Below, one piece after another: positions 17,286 to 25,833 of a stretch of DNA of 64,000 nt. Source of the DNA: JAWVFM01 sp038237625. GTDB taxonomy: Bacteria > Actinomycetota > Thermoleophilia > Solirubrobacterales > 70-9. Within the stretch, counting starts at the first letter, position 1; each line of letters begins with the position of its first letter. The translations under genes and the position numbers were made by a program. The stretch spans positions 1 through 64,000 of the forward strand of contig JBBRYM010000010.1 of NCBI GenBank assembly GCA_038237625.1, given 5' to 3'. Below the pieces are notes generated by a model. That model saw nothing but the letters and a program-made list of their open reading frames with translations, was not told where the DNA came from and did not search any database.

Positions 17286-17589
17286 CGCTTCTGGCGCGAA
17301 AGCGCTGCAAACAGGGCTCTTCGTGAGACGAATCTGCTTCTAGGCTGCTCGCGAGGACCCCCCGCGAATCGGGTCCCGGGCGACAAAGAACCATCGCGCG
17401 GACCATCGCGCGGCTGCGATGGGCGTGATCGCCAATCCCTCCGCCGGGGCGAGTCGCGTGCCCGCTGCTCGTCTTGCCGCCTCAGACCGCCTCGCCGTCA
17501 GTCTCCGTGGCGCTCGTGGGGCTCGGCTTGGCTGGCTTGAGCATCGCTCTCAGGCCTCGGAGCCCTCGGCCACGGCAGCCCGGGCTGCA
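17286..17589. other. Non-coding left edge of the island
   Basis: I see no credible gene here: the frames are open but show no recognisable domain or ribosome site. It contains a 12-bp tandem duplication (ACCATCGCGCGG at 17390-17401 and 17402-17413) followed by a partial inverted copy, GCGATGG. An old recombination end is possible. Confidence 0.4.
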
Positions 17590-19419
17590 TTAGGTCCAAA
17601 GATCGCCTCGAGGGCAAGGCTCGTCCCTAGGCGGCGCAGTCTTCTGCGCGACAAACAGCCGCTGCGAGACGTTGGCTCGCTGCCGAACCGCAAAGCCGGC
17701 GCTCTGTAAGTGACGCCAAAGCTTGTCGGCCTGACGCGCGCTCACTTGGTGGTACTCACCGACTATGGCGCCTATGCGAGACAAGTCCTCAGGCTGAGTC
17801 GCAAGGAGAATCTCGTACTCCGAGCCTTCGCAGTCCATCTTCAAGACGTCAACGGAGCCGAGCCCTTCCTCAGCCATCAGCTGCGCCAAGCCGATAACGG
17901 CTACGCGAATGTCGTAAGGGTCGGCCCTTGTCGGTTTGACGGTGGCGGTCAGTGATTTCGGCCCTTTGCGGTAGTAGGCAGATCCAGGCGCCGGCCCGAG
18001 AGCGACCTCGCGAACGCTAGCCCGATTGGCCAGCCCATTGCGCTTGACGTTGTCGGCGCAGCGGCTGGCTGCCGCTGGCCCGGGCTCGACGGCAATGACC
18101 CTTGCCGCAGGCGCTCGGCTGCAGAACCAGAGAGTCGCCGCGCCGACATTCGCGCCGACATCGATCACGGTCTGGACCTGAGACCAGTCAAGATCGGGAA
18201 TCTCGTACTCCTCAAGAACAAAGACATCAAAAAAGCCGAGGAACTCGTTGAGCGCACATTTGAGCGTCATCCCGTTTCGCAGGCGGAGCGTTACTGGCCG
18301 GTGGCTGATCGGCCAGCGCAGTGCCCCGCCGCGAGGCGGCAGCCGGGAGGGACCGACGATAAAGGCCAATGGCGCAACAAGCTGCCAGTTGCGCAGCGTG
18401 CGACGAAGCCTTGCAAGCAACGTCAAGAGGCCGAGCCGTGATGCCTGCTGTGGGCTATCACCATCGCCAGCGCGCCAAGCTGAGCTCCCCGCTTGATCAA
18501 CTCGCCGGTAGCCTTCGATCAGTCCTGACCAGAGGCTGCGAATCGCAAGCAGGCGTTGAGCCGGCGTGGCAGGAGTGGCAGCGCAGGCCAGCGTTGAAAC
18601 CGTGGCCCACAAGGGAATGCAGAGGCCCGTGGTGAGGGCTCGCTGAGGCCTCGTGCCGTACTTGCGGTGAAACCTGATCCGGGAGCGACCGAGCGCCTTG
18701 ACCCTCGCCGGCCCGCCTGCCGAGAGTGCCCTGAGGATCTCCTTGCCCGGAAGCCCACCGGCCGACGTGTTGGCTGCAATGTGATGGAAAACCGCGCCCG
18801 ATCTTGCCACGACCGTTCGGAGGCCCAGTGCCCGGATCCGCATCATTAGGTCGCCCTCCTCGAAGTGCATCGGAAAGAGCTCGGCGTCGAAGCCGCCGCA
18901 TTGCTCAAGGACTGCCCGCGGGATGGCGAAGGCGTTGGGCATGTCGGCTGTCTCCCAGAGCTCTTCCTCCGGCAGGCGGCCACGTCCGCGATAGAGGTAG
19001 GTCGTCCTAGTCGTCCACATGGACCGTCGCACGCCGCCACACCAGACGAAGCCCCGCTCCTCGGAGCTGTAACTGACCGGAGCCACGACGCCGATGGTCG
19101 GATCGGAGCCGGCGGCGGCAAGGGTCTCCAGCGTCGACTCGCCGACGAGGTTGTCGTCGTCGACGAAGAAGATCAGCTCAGCTGAACTAGCTCGCCAGCC
19201 CGCATTCCGGGCAGTCGCCACGTGGGCGCTTCCGGCATTGAGCGAAACCATCCGTAGCGGTAGTTCCGGACAACGCGCTGGATCGATCTTTCCACCGCCG
19301 CCGGTTTCCACGGCGATCACTTCATCCGGCAGACGCGTTCCCCTGGCTAGCGATTCGAGAAGGTCCTCGACCATTCCAGGGCGCCGGTAGGTCGGTATGA
19401 CGACAGCGACCGTTGTCAT
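17590..19419 (-). CDS. Bifunctional glycosyltransferase GT2 - FkbM-family methyltransferase
   Basis: A 609-aa fusion. Residues 1 to about 230 are a GT-A family 2 transferase: VAVVIPTYRRPG, then FFVDDDN near residue 87 (metal-binding DxD) and FDAELFPMHFEEGDL. A linker with a hydrophobic stretch follows. From about residue 395 comes an FkbM methyltransferase: SAM motif I VIDVGANVGAAT near 418, then DVLKMDCEGSE and VGEYH. It probably adds a sugar and O-methylates it in surface glycan assembly. The ATG at 19419 was chosen over an open upstream extension because the GT2 fold begins there. Confidence 0.85.
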   Translation of the reverse strand: MTTVAVVIPTYRRPGMVEDLLESLARGTRLPDEVIAVETGGGGKIDPARCPELPLRMVSLNAGSAHVATARNAGWRASSAELIFFVDDDNLVGESTLETLAAAGSDPTIGVVAPVSYSSEERGFVWCGGVRRSMWTTRTTYLYRGRGRLPEEELWETADMPNAFAIPRAVLEQCGGFDAELFPMHFEEGDLMMRIRALGLRTVVARSGAVFHHIAANTSAGGLPGKEILRALSAGGPARVKALGRSRIRFHRKYGTRPQRALTTGLCIPLWATVSTLACAATPATPAQRLLAIRSLWSGLIEGYRRVDQAGSSAWRAGDGDSPQQASRLGLLTLLARLRRTLRNWQLVAPLAFIVGPSRLPPRGGALRWPISHRPVTLRLRNGMTLKCALNEFLGFFDVFVLEEYEIPDLDWSQVQTVIDVGANVGAATLWFCSRAPAARVIAVEPGPAAASRCADNVKRNGLANRASVREVALGPAPGSAYYRKGPKSLTATVKPTRADPYDIRVAVIGLAQLMAEEGLGSVDVLKMDCEGSEYEILLATQPEDLSRIGAIVGEYHQVSARQADKLWRHLQSAGFAVRQRANVSQRLFVAQKTAPPRDEPCPRGDLWT

Positions 19420-19472
19420 CTGCGGGCCTTGGAGGCGCCTCCATCTCCAGTCATGCCCGAGCACGCAATGAC

Positions 19473-19955
19473 TCAGGTCGAGCGGACCGGCGCGCCGCTT
19501 TGCAGCTGCTCGAGGTCGGCCTCGACCATGATCCGGACCACCTTCCCAAATCCAACCCGCGGCTCCCACCCCAGCTCACGCTTGGCTTTGGCGTAATCAG
19601 CGACAAGAGAATCGACATCGGCTGGGCGCCGGAGCGTGGGATCGATCTTCACACATCGCCCCGGATCAAGTCCGACCTGTTCGAAGGCCAGATCAACCAG
19701 GTCGCGAACCGAGTGCTCGACGCCGGTAGGCGACAACATAGTCCGTGGGCGAATCGCGCTGGAGCATCAGCCACATCGCTTCAACGTAATCCGGCGCGTA
19801 GCCCCAGTCCATGCGGGCCTCGAGGGCGGCAAGCCGCAGCCCGTCCTGGAGCCTGAGCTTGATTGCCGCGGCCGCGCGGGTCACCTTGCGCGTCACGAAC
19901 TCCAGCCCGCGCCGCGGCGACTCGTGATTGAAGGTGATTCCGGTGATCAGGCCCC
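19473..19955 (-). pseudogene. gmd: GDP-mannose 4,6-dehydratase remnant (5'-truncated, frameshifted)
   Basis: Two overlapping minus-strand frames give consecutive pieces of GDP-mannose dehydratase. The first covers FNHESPRRGLEFVTRKVT, AAIKLRLQDGLRL and MDWGYAPDYVEAMWLMLQ (19955 to about 19730). The second covers GVEHSVRDLVDLAF and IDPTLRRPADVDSLVADYAKA to the stop at 19473. They join if one extra base near 19729 is removed (VVATGVEHSVRDL). The N-terminal 150 or so residues with the NADP-binding Gly motif and catalytic Tyr-Lys are absent. It is clearly inactive, a relic of GDP-deoxyhexose synthesis. Confidence 0.85.
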
Positions 19956-20089
19956 GCCTTTGTCTCATCGAAAGAACCGTATCCAGGTCATGAAGAGAAT
20001 CCGGCAAAAAAGACCCGGCGGACTTGCCTTAACGCCCCATCGGGCTGGCGCCATGGCGTACCAAAGCGAAACGCCCGGCGGTGGCTGTA

Positions 20090-20407
20090 TTAGAGCCGCT
20101 GACGGAAGCGTGGGGCGATGCCGACGACCAGAAGGCCGGCTCCGGCGACAAGCAGAACGATCCCGGCGGCCGCCAAGGAGCCGATATCCCAGCCAGTGAA
20201 CGGAAGGGTCTGGCCGGGCGCCGCTGCGGCTTCGGGCCGGAGAGCGACTGCGGCCCCCGCTGCAGCGTGTGCGCCGCCGCCGGCATAGCCGTGTCCGCTG
20301 CCGCTTACGGGCTGGGCAGAGGAAAGTGAAGCGGCCCAAGCCAGCGCTCCTGTGACCAGCAGCACGGCCGACACGCTCAGCAGCCTGCGCCGCGATAGTT
20401 CGCTCAC
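20090..20407 (-). CDS. Small LPXTG-type cell-wall-anchored protein
   Basis: A 105-aa protein with an N-terminal signal peptide (SRRRLL, hydrophobic to about residue 30, ending SSAQP). A Gly/Ala/His-rich middle follows, then a sorting signal: LPFTG at residues 68-72, a hydrophobic helix and the basic tail RFRQRL. This is the standard sortase substrate layout, although the mature part is only about 40 residues. No sortase gene is present in the window. It sits inside the polysaccharide island, 9 nt after the end of the upstream 570-aa membrane protein gene. Confidence 0.75.
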   Translation of the reverse strand: MSELSRRRLLSVSAVLLVTGALAWAASLSSAQPVSGSGHGYAGGGAHAAAGAAVALRPEAAAAPGQTLPFTGWDIGSLAAAGIVLLVAGAGLLVVGIAPRFRQRL

Positions 20408-20416
20408 CGCCCCAGC

Positions 20417-22129
20417 TTAAGCGCTGGGCAGATGCACCGCAAGCGGCACGACCCTGTGAGCATCACGCAGGACTACGACGCCCGCCCGCCCACCGTAAAC
20501 AGGTCGAAAACCACAGTGCCGTAGCGCCACGAAGTTGCGCTCTCTCCCGGGAGCGGCCTCGATTAGCGCCCAGCGGGCTGGGAGGGTGCGCACCGCACGT
20601 GCCAGATCGCAGCGCCCGGTGGCGTCGAGCTGCGCGGAGGCACCAATGCTGGAGCGCGAGCCGCGGAACGGCCGGCCGGGGATCTCCGGGTCCTGGGAAA
20701 CGACGAGGCGTCCCGGAAAGAAGACAGGGGCTGGATTGCTGACAAGGCGGTTGGCGATAAAGGGGAGCGTCTCGTAGCGATGCCAGGGCAGGATAACGAC
20801 GCCCGAAGTGGGAGACACGTGGCGACGCAGGTAGGCGGCCGCGCCATACCAATCGGCCGGGTAACGAACGGGTCTGATCACCGCTGATAACCGGCGGACC
20901 TCGGTGAGGCCAAACGGGAGCAGGGTGGCCAGGACGAAGACGTAAGCCAGGACCGGGGCCAGGATTGCCCGCCCGCGCCGCTGGCTCTCGTTCCTCGTGG
21001 CTAGCGACTGAACCGCCCCAGCGCCAAGGACAACGAGAGCCAGCAGCCATAGCGCGCTCCACTTCTCGGGCTCGCGGTAGGCGGCCAGCAGCGGTAAGTG
21101 CGAGGAGAGCCAAACCGCGGCATCGACGCCGCCAGGCAAGGAGGTGCTCGCACTGATTCCCAGCCCAAGCAGGCCTACGAAGAGCAGCCAAGCTCGGCGG
21201 CGACAGAGCCATGCTCCGGCCAGAGCAAGGCAGGTCAGGGCCAGCGTGCTCACCGGCCACCATGCTGTGCCGCCTTCGGGCAACGCGAAGCGGCCGACGC
21301 GCTCGGCCCAGTAGCCCATGAGGCCGGCTAGATTGGGCAGGAGGCCGTAGTCGGGGCTGGTACTCGAGCGAAAGGCGACGAAGTCGGGGCGGCCGAAGCG
21401 ATGCACGGCCGCATAGCTGATTGACCCGCGCTCGGTGAAGAAAGCGACCACCCCGTAGAGAAGGAGAAGGGCTAGGAGGCCGAGGGAGGTCAGCGTCCAA
21501 CGGAGCTGGATGGGGTGACGCCAGATCCGCGCCCACATCGCCCCGCCCATGTACATGGTCAGCAGCAAGCCCAGGGTATGAACATCGAAGGCCGCGATGG
21601 CAGCCCCGAGCCCCGCTAAGGCAACAGCCCTAGCGGGCCCCGGCTCTTGTTGTAACGCCTCCCAGGCAGCGAGCCAGAGAAAGAGCCCGCCCGCAGCGAC
21701 GACGACGCCCCACTGGCCTTCGACCATGCGCTCGTAGACCCATGGGTTGAGGGCACCGAGCAAGCCGGCGGCGCACTGCGCGTACCAAACGGCATTGCGA
21801 AACAGGACCATTGGCGCAAATCCGGCGAGAAAGAGCGCCCCGAGCGCGTATGCCTTGCCGGTCAGCGCGCCCCCGAGCAGCTCCGTCCCGGCGGCCTGGA
21901 GCAAGGCAACCGGGGTGTAGAAGTCGAAGGGAATTGGTCCCGGATGCGGGCCAAAGACCGCGTCGACCTGAAACAGGTAGCCGCCGTGTACGAGAGAGCG
22001 CAAGGAGAGAGCCGACACGGCAAGACTGAGCCCGAACGCGCGCAACCACCCCGCTCGCCGGCAGGCAAGTTGAAGTAGGGAGTCGGTTAGCCGCCGAGTA
22101 GCCGCTGCGGGGAGAGCATCGGGGCTCAT
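20417..22129 (-). CDS. Multi-pass membrane protein, GT-C/YfhO-like
   Basis: A 570-aa protein with about a dozen hydrophobic helices in the first 440 residues and a soluble C-terminal domain of about 130 residues (PADWYGAAAYLRRHVSPTSGVVILPWHRYE). The layout resembles polyprenyl-phosphate-dependent GT-C transferases or YfhO-type proteins, but no catalytic motif can be assigned. The ATG overlaps the stop of the upstream GT4 gene (ATGA), so the two are translationally coupled and likely act in the same glycan pathway. Confidence 0.75.
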   Translation of the reverse strand: MSPDALPAAATRRLTDSLLQLACRRAGWLRAFGLSLAVSALSLRSLVHGGYLFQVDAVFGPHPGPIPFDFYTPVALLQAAGTELLGGALTGKAYALGALFLAGFAPMVLFRNAVWYAQCAAGLLGALNPWVYERMVEGQWGVVVAAGGLFLWLAAWEALQQEPGPARAVALAGLGAAIAAFDVHTLGLLLTMYMGGAMWARIWRHPIQLRWTLTSLGLLALLLLYGVVAFFTERGSISYAAVHRFGRPDFVAFRSSTSPDYGLLPNLAGLMGYWAERVGRFALPEGGTAWWPVSTLALTCLALAGAWLCRRRAWLLFVGLLGLGISASTSLPGGVDAAVWLSSHLPLLAAYREPEKWSALWLLALVVLGAGAVQSLATRNESQRRGRAILAPVLAYVFVLATLLPFGLTEVRRLSAVIRPVRYPADWYGAAAYLRRHVSPTSGVVILPWHRYETLPFIANRLVSNPAPVFFPGRLVVSQDPEIPGRPFRGSRSSIGASAQLDATGRCDLARAVRTLPARWALIEAAPGRERNFVALRHCGFRPVYGGRAGVVVLRDAHRVVPLAVHLPSA

Positions 22130-23592
22130 AGCTCCAAAGCCGCCGAGCCGTGCAACAGCGAGATCGTCGTCGCCACTCGTACCGTCGCGTCCTCGGCTTC
22201 AAGACCGTTCCGCTCGAGGATTCGGCGCACCCCGGGCTCGTCAGCGCCGTAGAAGGTGACTGCAACCTGATCCTCGCCTTCGCGCCACAGATCCGTGCGC
22301 CGGACTGAGCGACGCAGCCTGCTCGACGCCTCCGTCGAAATGTCATCGAACACCGCGGTGCAACAGAGGTCGCTCGTCTCTCGTCTCTCACGCTCGCCAC
22401 TGCGCGACCTCGCCACGCGATCCAGCTCGCTGGCCACTATCGCCACCAGGCGACTGGCGCTCTGCGCCCAACTGAATTGATTAGCCCAGCGCCGACAGCG
22501 CTCGGCGTAGGCTGCGGCCTCGCGCTCATCGGCCAGACTCGCGATCGCCTGCTCTAGCGTTGATGCGAAGCTAACTCCTTCGGAGGCCAACCAACCGGTC
22601 TCGCCCACGCGGATAGCGTCGACCAGCCCGGGAACGCTGCAGGCTATGGCTGGAACGCCATGTGCACTGGCCTCGAGAACGGAGAGCCCGAAGCCCTCGT
22701 TCAGCGCTGGTTGGGCCAGAGCCCAGGCTTGAGAGAGCAGCCGGTCACGCGCGCTGGCCGGTAAGAAGCCACGAAAGCGAACTACCTTCCCAACCCCTAG
22801 GTGCTCGGCGCGCGCTCGCAGGACCGGCAGAGAAGGCCCGTCGCCAATCACGTCTACAGCTAAGTCTGGCCAGCGTGGAAGCAGTTGCGGCACGGCCTCA
22901 AGCAAGAGCTCGACCCGCTTGTGAGGGACCAGGCGGCCAAGGCAGACGACCCGTGGAGAGGGCAGCCGACGCCTTGACTCTGGCTGCCCAGTGTCGGCTG
23001 CGACCGGGACAACGAACAGCGGCCCCTGGTAGCCGAGGCGGCAGCGGACCTCGGCTCGGGTCGAGGGCGAGATCACGGCCATGGGCCGCTGCCCGTAGAC
23101 CAGGCGAGTGCCATGTCGCTCCAGGGCGCGCCCGATCGCGCTCAATGGCCAGCGGAAGTGCAGCGAGAACTGCTCCTGGTGTACGTGGTAGATGACGCCG
23201 ACGACCGCCGTTCGACGCCGGGCGAACAGCGGACTGAAGAACGGAATGCCGTTACTGGAGTCGATGATGGCGTCGAAGCGCCCGCCGTTCCTGGCCATGA
23301 ACCAGGCGGCGCGCGGATATACCGACCATCGCCCGCCGCTTCTCACTGCGTTCAAACCGTCGGGCACAGCTTGGGGCCTCGCGCCCCGGGGGCGCGAGGT
23401 AAAGAGCGTGACCTCTGCTCCGTCAGCACCAAACTGGGAGGCCAGCGCGCTGCAGAAGAGCTCTGCGCCGCCCGCCTGCGGATCGTTGCGCTCACGCCAG
23501 TTGATGAAGAGGACACGGAGCCCGGCAAGCGGAGATCCGCCCACTGCCCGCGCGGATGGCCGCTGATGGTCGCGCTGTTGGAGGGGTGGCAT
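22126..23592 (-). CDS. GT4-family glycosyltransferase with an extra C-terminal domain
   Basis: A 488-aa GT-B transferase. The N-terminal domain starts LRVLFINWRERNDPQAGGAE, the usual donor/acceptor loop. The C-terminal half has VVCLGRLVPHKRVELLLEA and the ExxGxxxLEA motif in NEGFGLSVLEASAHGVP. After residue 395 there is an additional segment of about 90 residues (AVFDDISTEASSRLRRSVRRTDLW, then GEDQVAVTFYGADEPG). It weakly recalls a degenerate GGDEF-type fold; this is only a resemblance. It probably acts in polysaccharide repeat-unit assembly. Confidence 0.82.
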   Translation of the reverse strand: MPPLQQRDHQRPSARAVGGSPLAGLRVLFINWRERNDPQAGGAELFCSALASQFGADGAEVTLFTSRPRGARPQAVPDGLNAVRSGGRWSVYPRAAWFMARNGGRFDAIIDSSNGIPFFSPLFARRRTAVVGVIYHVHQEQFSLHFRWPLSAIGRALERHGTRLVYGQRPMAVISPSTRAEVRCRLGYQGPLFVVPVAADTGQPESRRRLPSPRVVCLGRLVPHKRVELLLEAVPQLLPRWPDLAVDVIGDGPSLPVLRARAEHLGVGKVVRFRGFLPASARDRLLSQAWALAQPALNEGFGLSVLEASAHGVPAIACSVPGLVDAIRVGETGWLASEGVSFASTLEQAIASLADEREAAAYAERCRRWANQFSWAQSASRLVAIVASELDRVARSRSGERERRETSDLCCTAVFDDISTEASSRLRRSVRRTDLWREGEDQVAVTFYGADEPGVRRILERNGLEAEDATVRVATTISLLHGSAALEL

Positions 23593-23622
23593 CGCGGCTC
23601 GCCTGCCCAGGGGGATGCGCTC

Positions 23623-24438
23623 TTACGAGCTTCGCCTCAGCAGCAACCTGAGCATGTCACGTGCCACCTGCGGGCCATCGCGTAGATAGCGGAAGGTCGA
23701 GCCAGACGAGCTGGCCCACGGCACCGGCACCTCAGTGATCGGGACGCCCCTCTGCCTGGCGCGTCGCAGGACCTCAACGTCGAAGGCGAAACCGTCGATC
23801 GTGCACTCGCCGAACAGCTCCCTCGCCACGTCGCCGTCGAAGAGCTTGAAGCCGCATTGGGTGTCGCGAACTCCCGGGACCATCGCCCGGGTCAGGCGGC
23901 GAAACAACCAAGCTCCGAGGCGCCTTGCCCTTTTGCGCGATCGGCTCGGTTCGGCACCAGCGCAATGCCGGGAGCCGATCACAACACCCCCACCGCGTAG
24001 CTCAGCGAGACAGGGCCAGAGTGACTCGATCGGTGTCGCCAGGTCGGCGTCGGAGAAGCCAACGACGGCGGCACAGGAGGCCAACACGCCGGTCCGCACC
24101 GCAGCCCCCTTGCCGCGCCGAGAACACCCGATCAGATCGACGGGAATGGTGCCGCTGCCGCCGAAGCGCTGAACGATCTCCGCCGTTCGGTCGACGCTCC
24201 CGTTGTCGACCACGATGACAGAGGCCAAGTAGGGCTGGCGCTCGAGATAGTCGGTAACGGCATTGAGAGTGCGACCGATTCGGGGCTCCTCGTTGAGCAC
24301 TGGGATGACCAACTCGAGGTAGGCTTCGCTCTCGCTCTCGCTCTCGCGCCCGCGCTGGCGCGACGAGTCTCGGCGAGCTTCACCCTGCGGAAGCTGCGTT
24401 CCGGTGGACTGTGCGTGGACGGGAGGGCTACTCTCCAT
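23623..24438 (-). CDS. GT2-family glycosyltransferase (dolichyl/polyprenyl-phosphate sugar synthase-like)
   Basis: A 271-aa GT-A enzyme: LELVIPVLNEEPRIGRTL, VVDNGSVDRT, GKGAAVRTG and FSDADLATP (DxD), then DTQCGFKLFDGDVARELF and FAFDVEVLRRA. These match the ALG5/DPM1-like group, which loads a sugar onto a lipid phosphate carrier; such donors serve GT-C enzymes like the large membrane proteins nearby. The first 40 residues are a charged, low-complexity leader with a Glu-Ser repeat, so a later start is possible. Confidence 0.85.
   Translation of the reverse strand: MESSPPVHAQSTGTQLPQGEARRDSSRQRGRESESESEAYLELVIPVLNEEPRIGRTLNAVTDYLERQPYLASVIVVDNGSVDRTAEIVQRFGGSGTIPVDLIGCSRRGKGAAVRTGVLASCAAVVGFSDADLATPIESLWPCLAELRGGGVVIGSRHCAGAEPSRSRKRARRLGAWLFRRLTRAMVPGVRDTQCGFKLFDGDVARELFGECTIDGFAFDVEVLRRARQRGVPITEVPVPWASSSGSTFRYLRDGPQVARDMLRLLLRRSS
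24327..24346 (-). repeat. Short tandem hexamer in the GT2 leader
   Basis: Three copies of CGCTCT plus CG on the plus strand encode the Glu-Ser repeat at the start of the GT2 protein. A 6-bp unit changes length without shifting frame. Confidence 0.6.
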
Positions 24439-24522
24439 CAGCTGGTTCAGTGGCTCGCTGGGACTCCGTCACAAGCCGCGCGGCGATCCTAGCTGCTGTC
24501 GGGGCCAATCGATCCCCTGCGA

Positions 24523-25824
24523 TCAAGAGCGAGCTGAGCGCTCGCCGGCCGCAAGCGGGGCCAATGTGAAGGAATCGGCGCTCTCGAGCTCCGCCTCGGC
24601 GCCGCTTCGCATGATCTCGGCGAGCATGAGGGCCAGGACGGCAATCGTGGTGCCCAGCATGACCAGGGCGATCCCCATCAGGGACGGCTGTGCCAAGACG
24701 ATCCCGGCTGTGGCGGCGGCGACGCCAAGCAGCGGGGCGTGCGCGGCCTTCGCCCTTCGGGCGAGGTCGAAGAGCTGGATCACCGCGATGATGCCGAGGG
24801 CCGCGGCCGATCCGGCGAGGACGGCGACGATTGAGGCCGATGACTGGTACCGCTCGCCAAACAGGATGCTGATGAAGAGATGCGGGAAGATCGCCACGAG
24901 GAGGCATGTCACCACGCCGAGCACTGTGACGACAGCGATCGCTTGCATCAGCAACTGGCGAGCGTTGGCTCCGCGCCCCTCGGAGGCGACAACTCTGGAG
25001 AACAAGATCAGGCCGATGGCTCCGGGAAGAAACAGGGCCACCCGGCCGGCTGTCGCCGCAGCTCCGTAGTACCCAGATTCGAGCGCGGTCAGGAAGTGCC
25101 GAGCGAGAAGGACGTCAATGCCGACCAGGCCCCAGAAAGAGGCCAGGGCACCGGCTGTCCGAAGGGCCTCCCTCGGTTCCAGGCTCAGGCGTCCCGCCCT
25201 GGAGGCGCTACTCGGTAAGCGACCCACCGCCACAATCAATACGAGCCATGAAGCCGCCTCGCCGAACAGCACCGCGGCCATCGCGCCGCTGATGCCGGCT
25301 CCGGCAAGTGTCATACCAACCGCCAGCGAAAGTCTGACCATCGCTCCGACGACCAAGCTGATCGCCACCGGGCGAAACTTCATCCGCCCCATCAGCACGG
25401 CACGCGGGACGACTGCCATCAGGACGGGAAGAGCCGTAGCGCCGAGGATGAGCACGGGCCCCGGTGAGCCCAGTCGCAGGAAGTTCCTCAGTAGGGGCGA
25501 TGCGGCAGCAAAAAGGACGAACACCGCGAACGCGAAGAGGGCCATCTTCAGTTGCAGCCGTCCAAAAATCAGCCGCGCCGGGTGGGCGCCTTCCTGGTCC
25601 AGGCGCGAGACGGCGCGTGTCAGCGTGGTCTGAAGCGCGGTGATGGGAACAATCGCCGCCAGCAGAATCCCCAGCAGGGCGACCAGGCCGCCGTAGTCGC
25701 TGGGCCCGAGGAGCCGGCTCGCCGCCACGTGGTAGATGAAGTTCGCCACGTTCTGGGCGGTGAACGCGAGGAAGAGGGCCAGGCCGCCGCTCCGCGCGAG
25801 CTCAAGACGACCGAACCTGCGCAC
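24523..25824 (-). CDS. Wzx-like polysaccharide flippase (MATE/MVF superfamily)
   Basis: A 433-aa integral membrane protein with about 12 helices. It opens with ALFLAFTAQNVANFIYHVAASRLLGPSDYGGLVALLG, typical of O-antigen flippases (the segment before helix 2 ends with LGPxxYG). It is expected to move undecaprenyl-linked oligosaccharide across the membrane. It lies 9 nt downstream of the 967-aa membrane protein gene in the same direction. Confidence 0.85.
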   Translation of the reverse strand: MRRFGRLELARSGGLALFLAFTAQNVANFIYHVAASRLLGPSDYGGLVALLGILLAAIVPITALQTTLTRAVSRLDQEGAHPARLIFGRLQLKMALFAFAVFVLFAAASPLLRNFLRLGSPGPVLILGATALPVLMAVVPRAVLMGRMKFRPVAISLVVGAMVRLSLAVGMTLAGAGISGAMAAVLFGEAASWLVLIVAVGRLPSSASRAGRLSLEPREALRTAGALASFWGLVGIDVLLARHFLTALESGYYGAAATAGRVALFLPGAIGLILFSRVVASEGRGANARQLLMQAIAVVTVLGVVTCLLVAIFPHLFISILFGERYQSSASIVAVLAGSAAALGIIAVIQLFDLARRAKAAHAPLLGVAAATAGIVLAQPSLMGIALVMLGTTIAVLALMLAEIMRSGAEAELESADSFTLAPLAAGERSARS

Positions 25825-25833
25825 GAGCGACCC

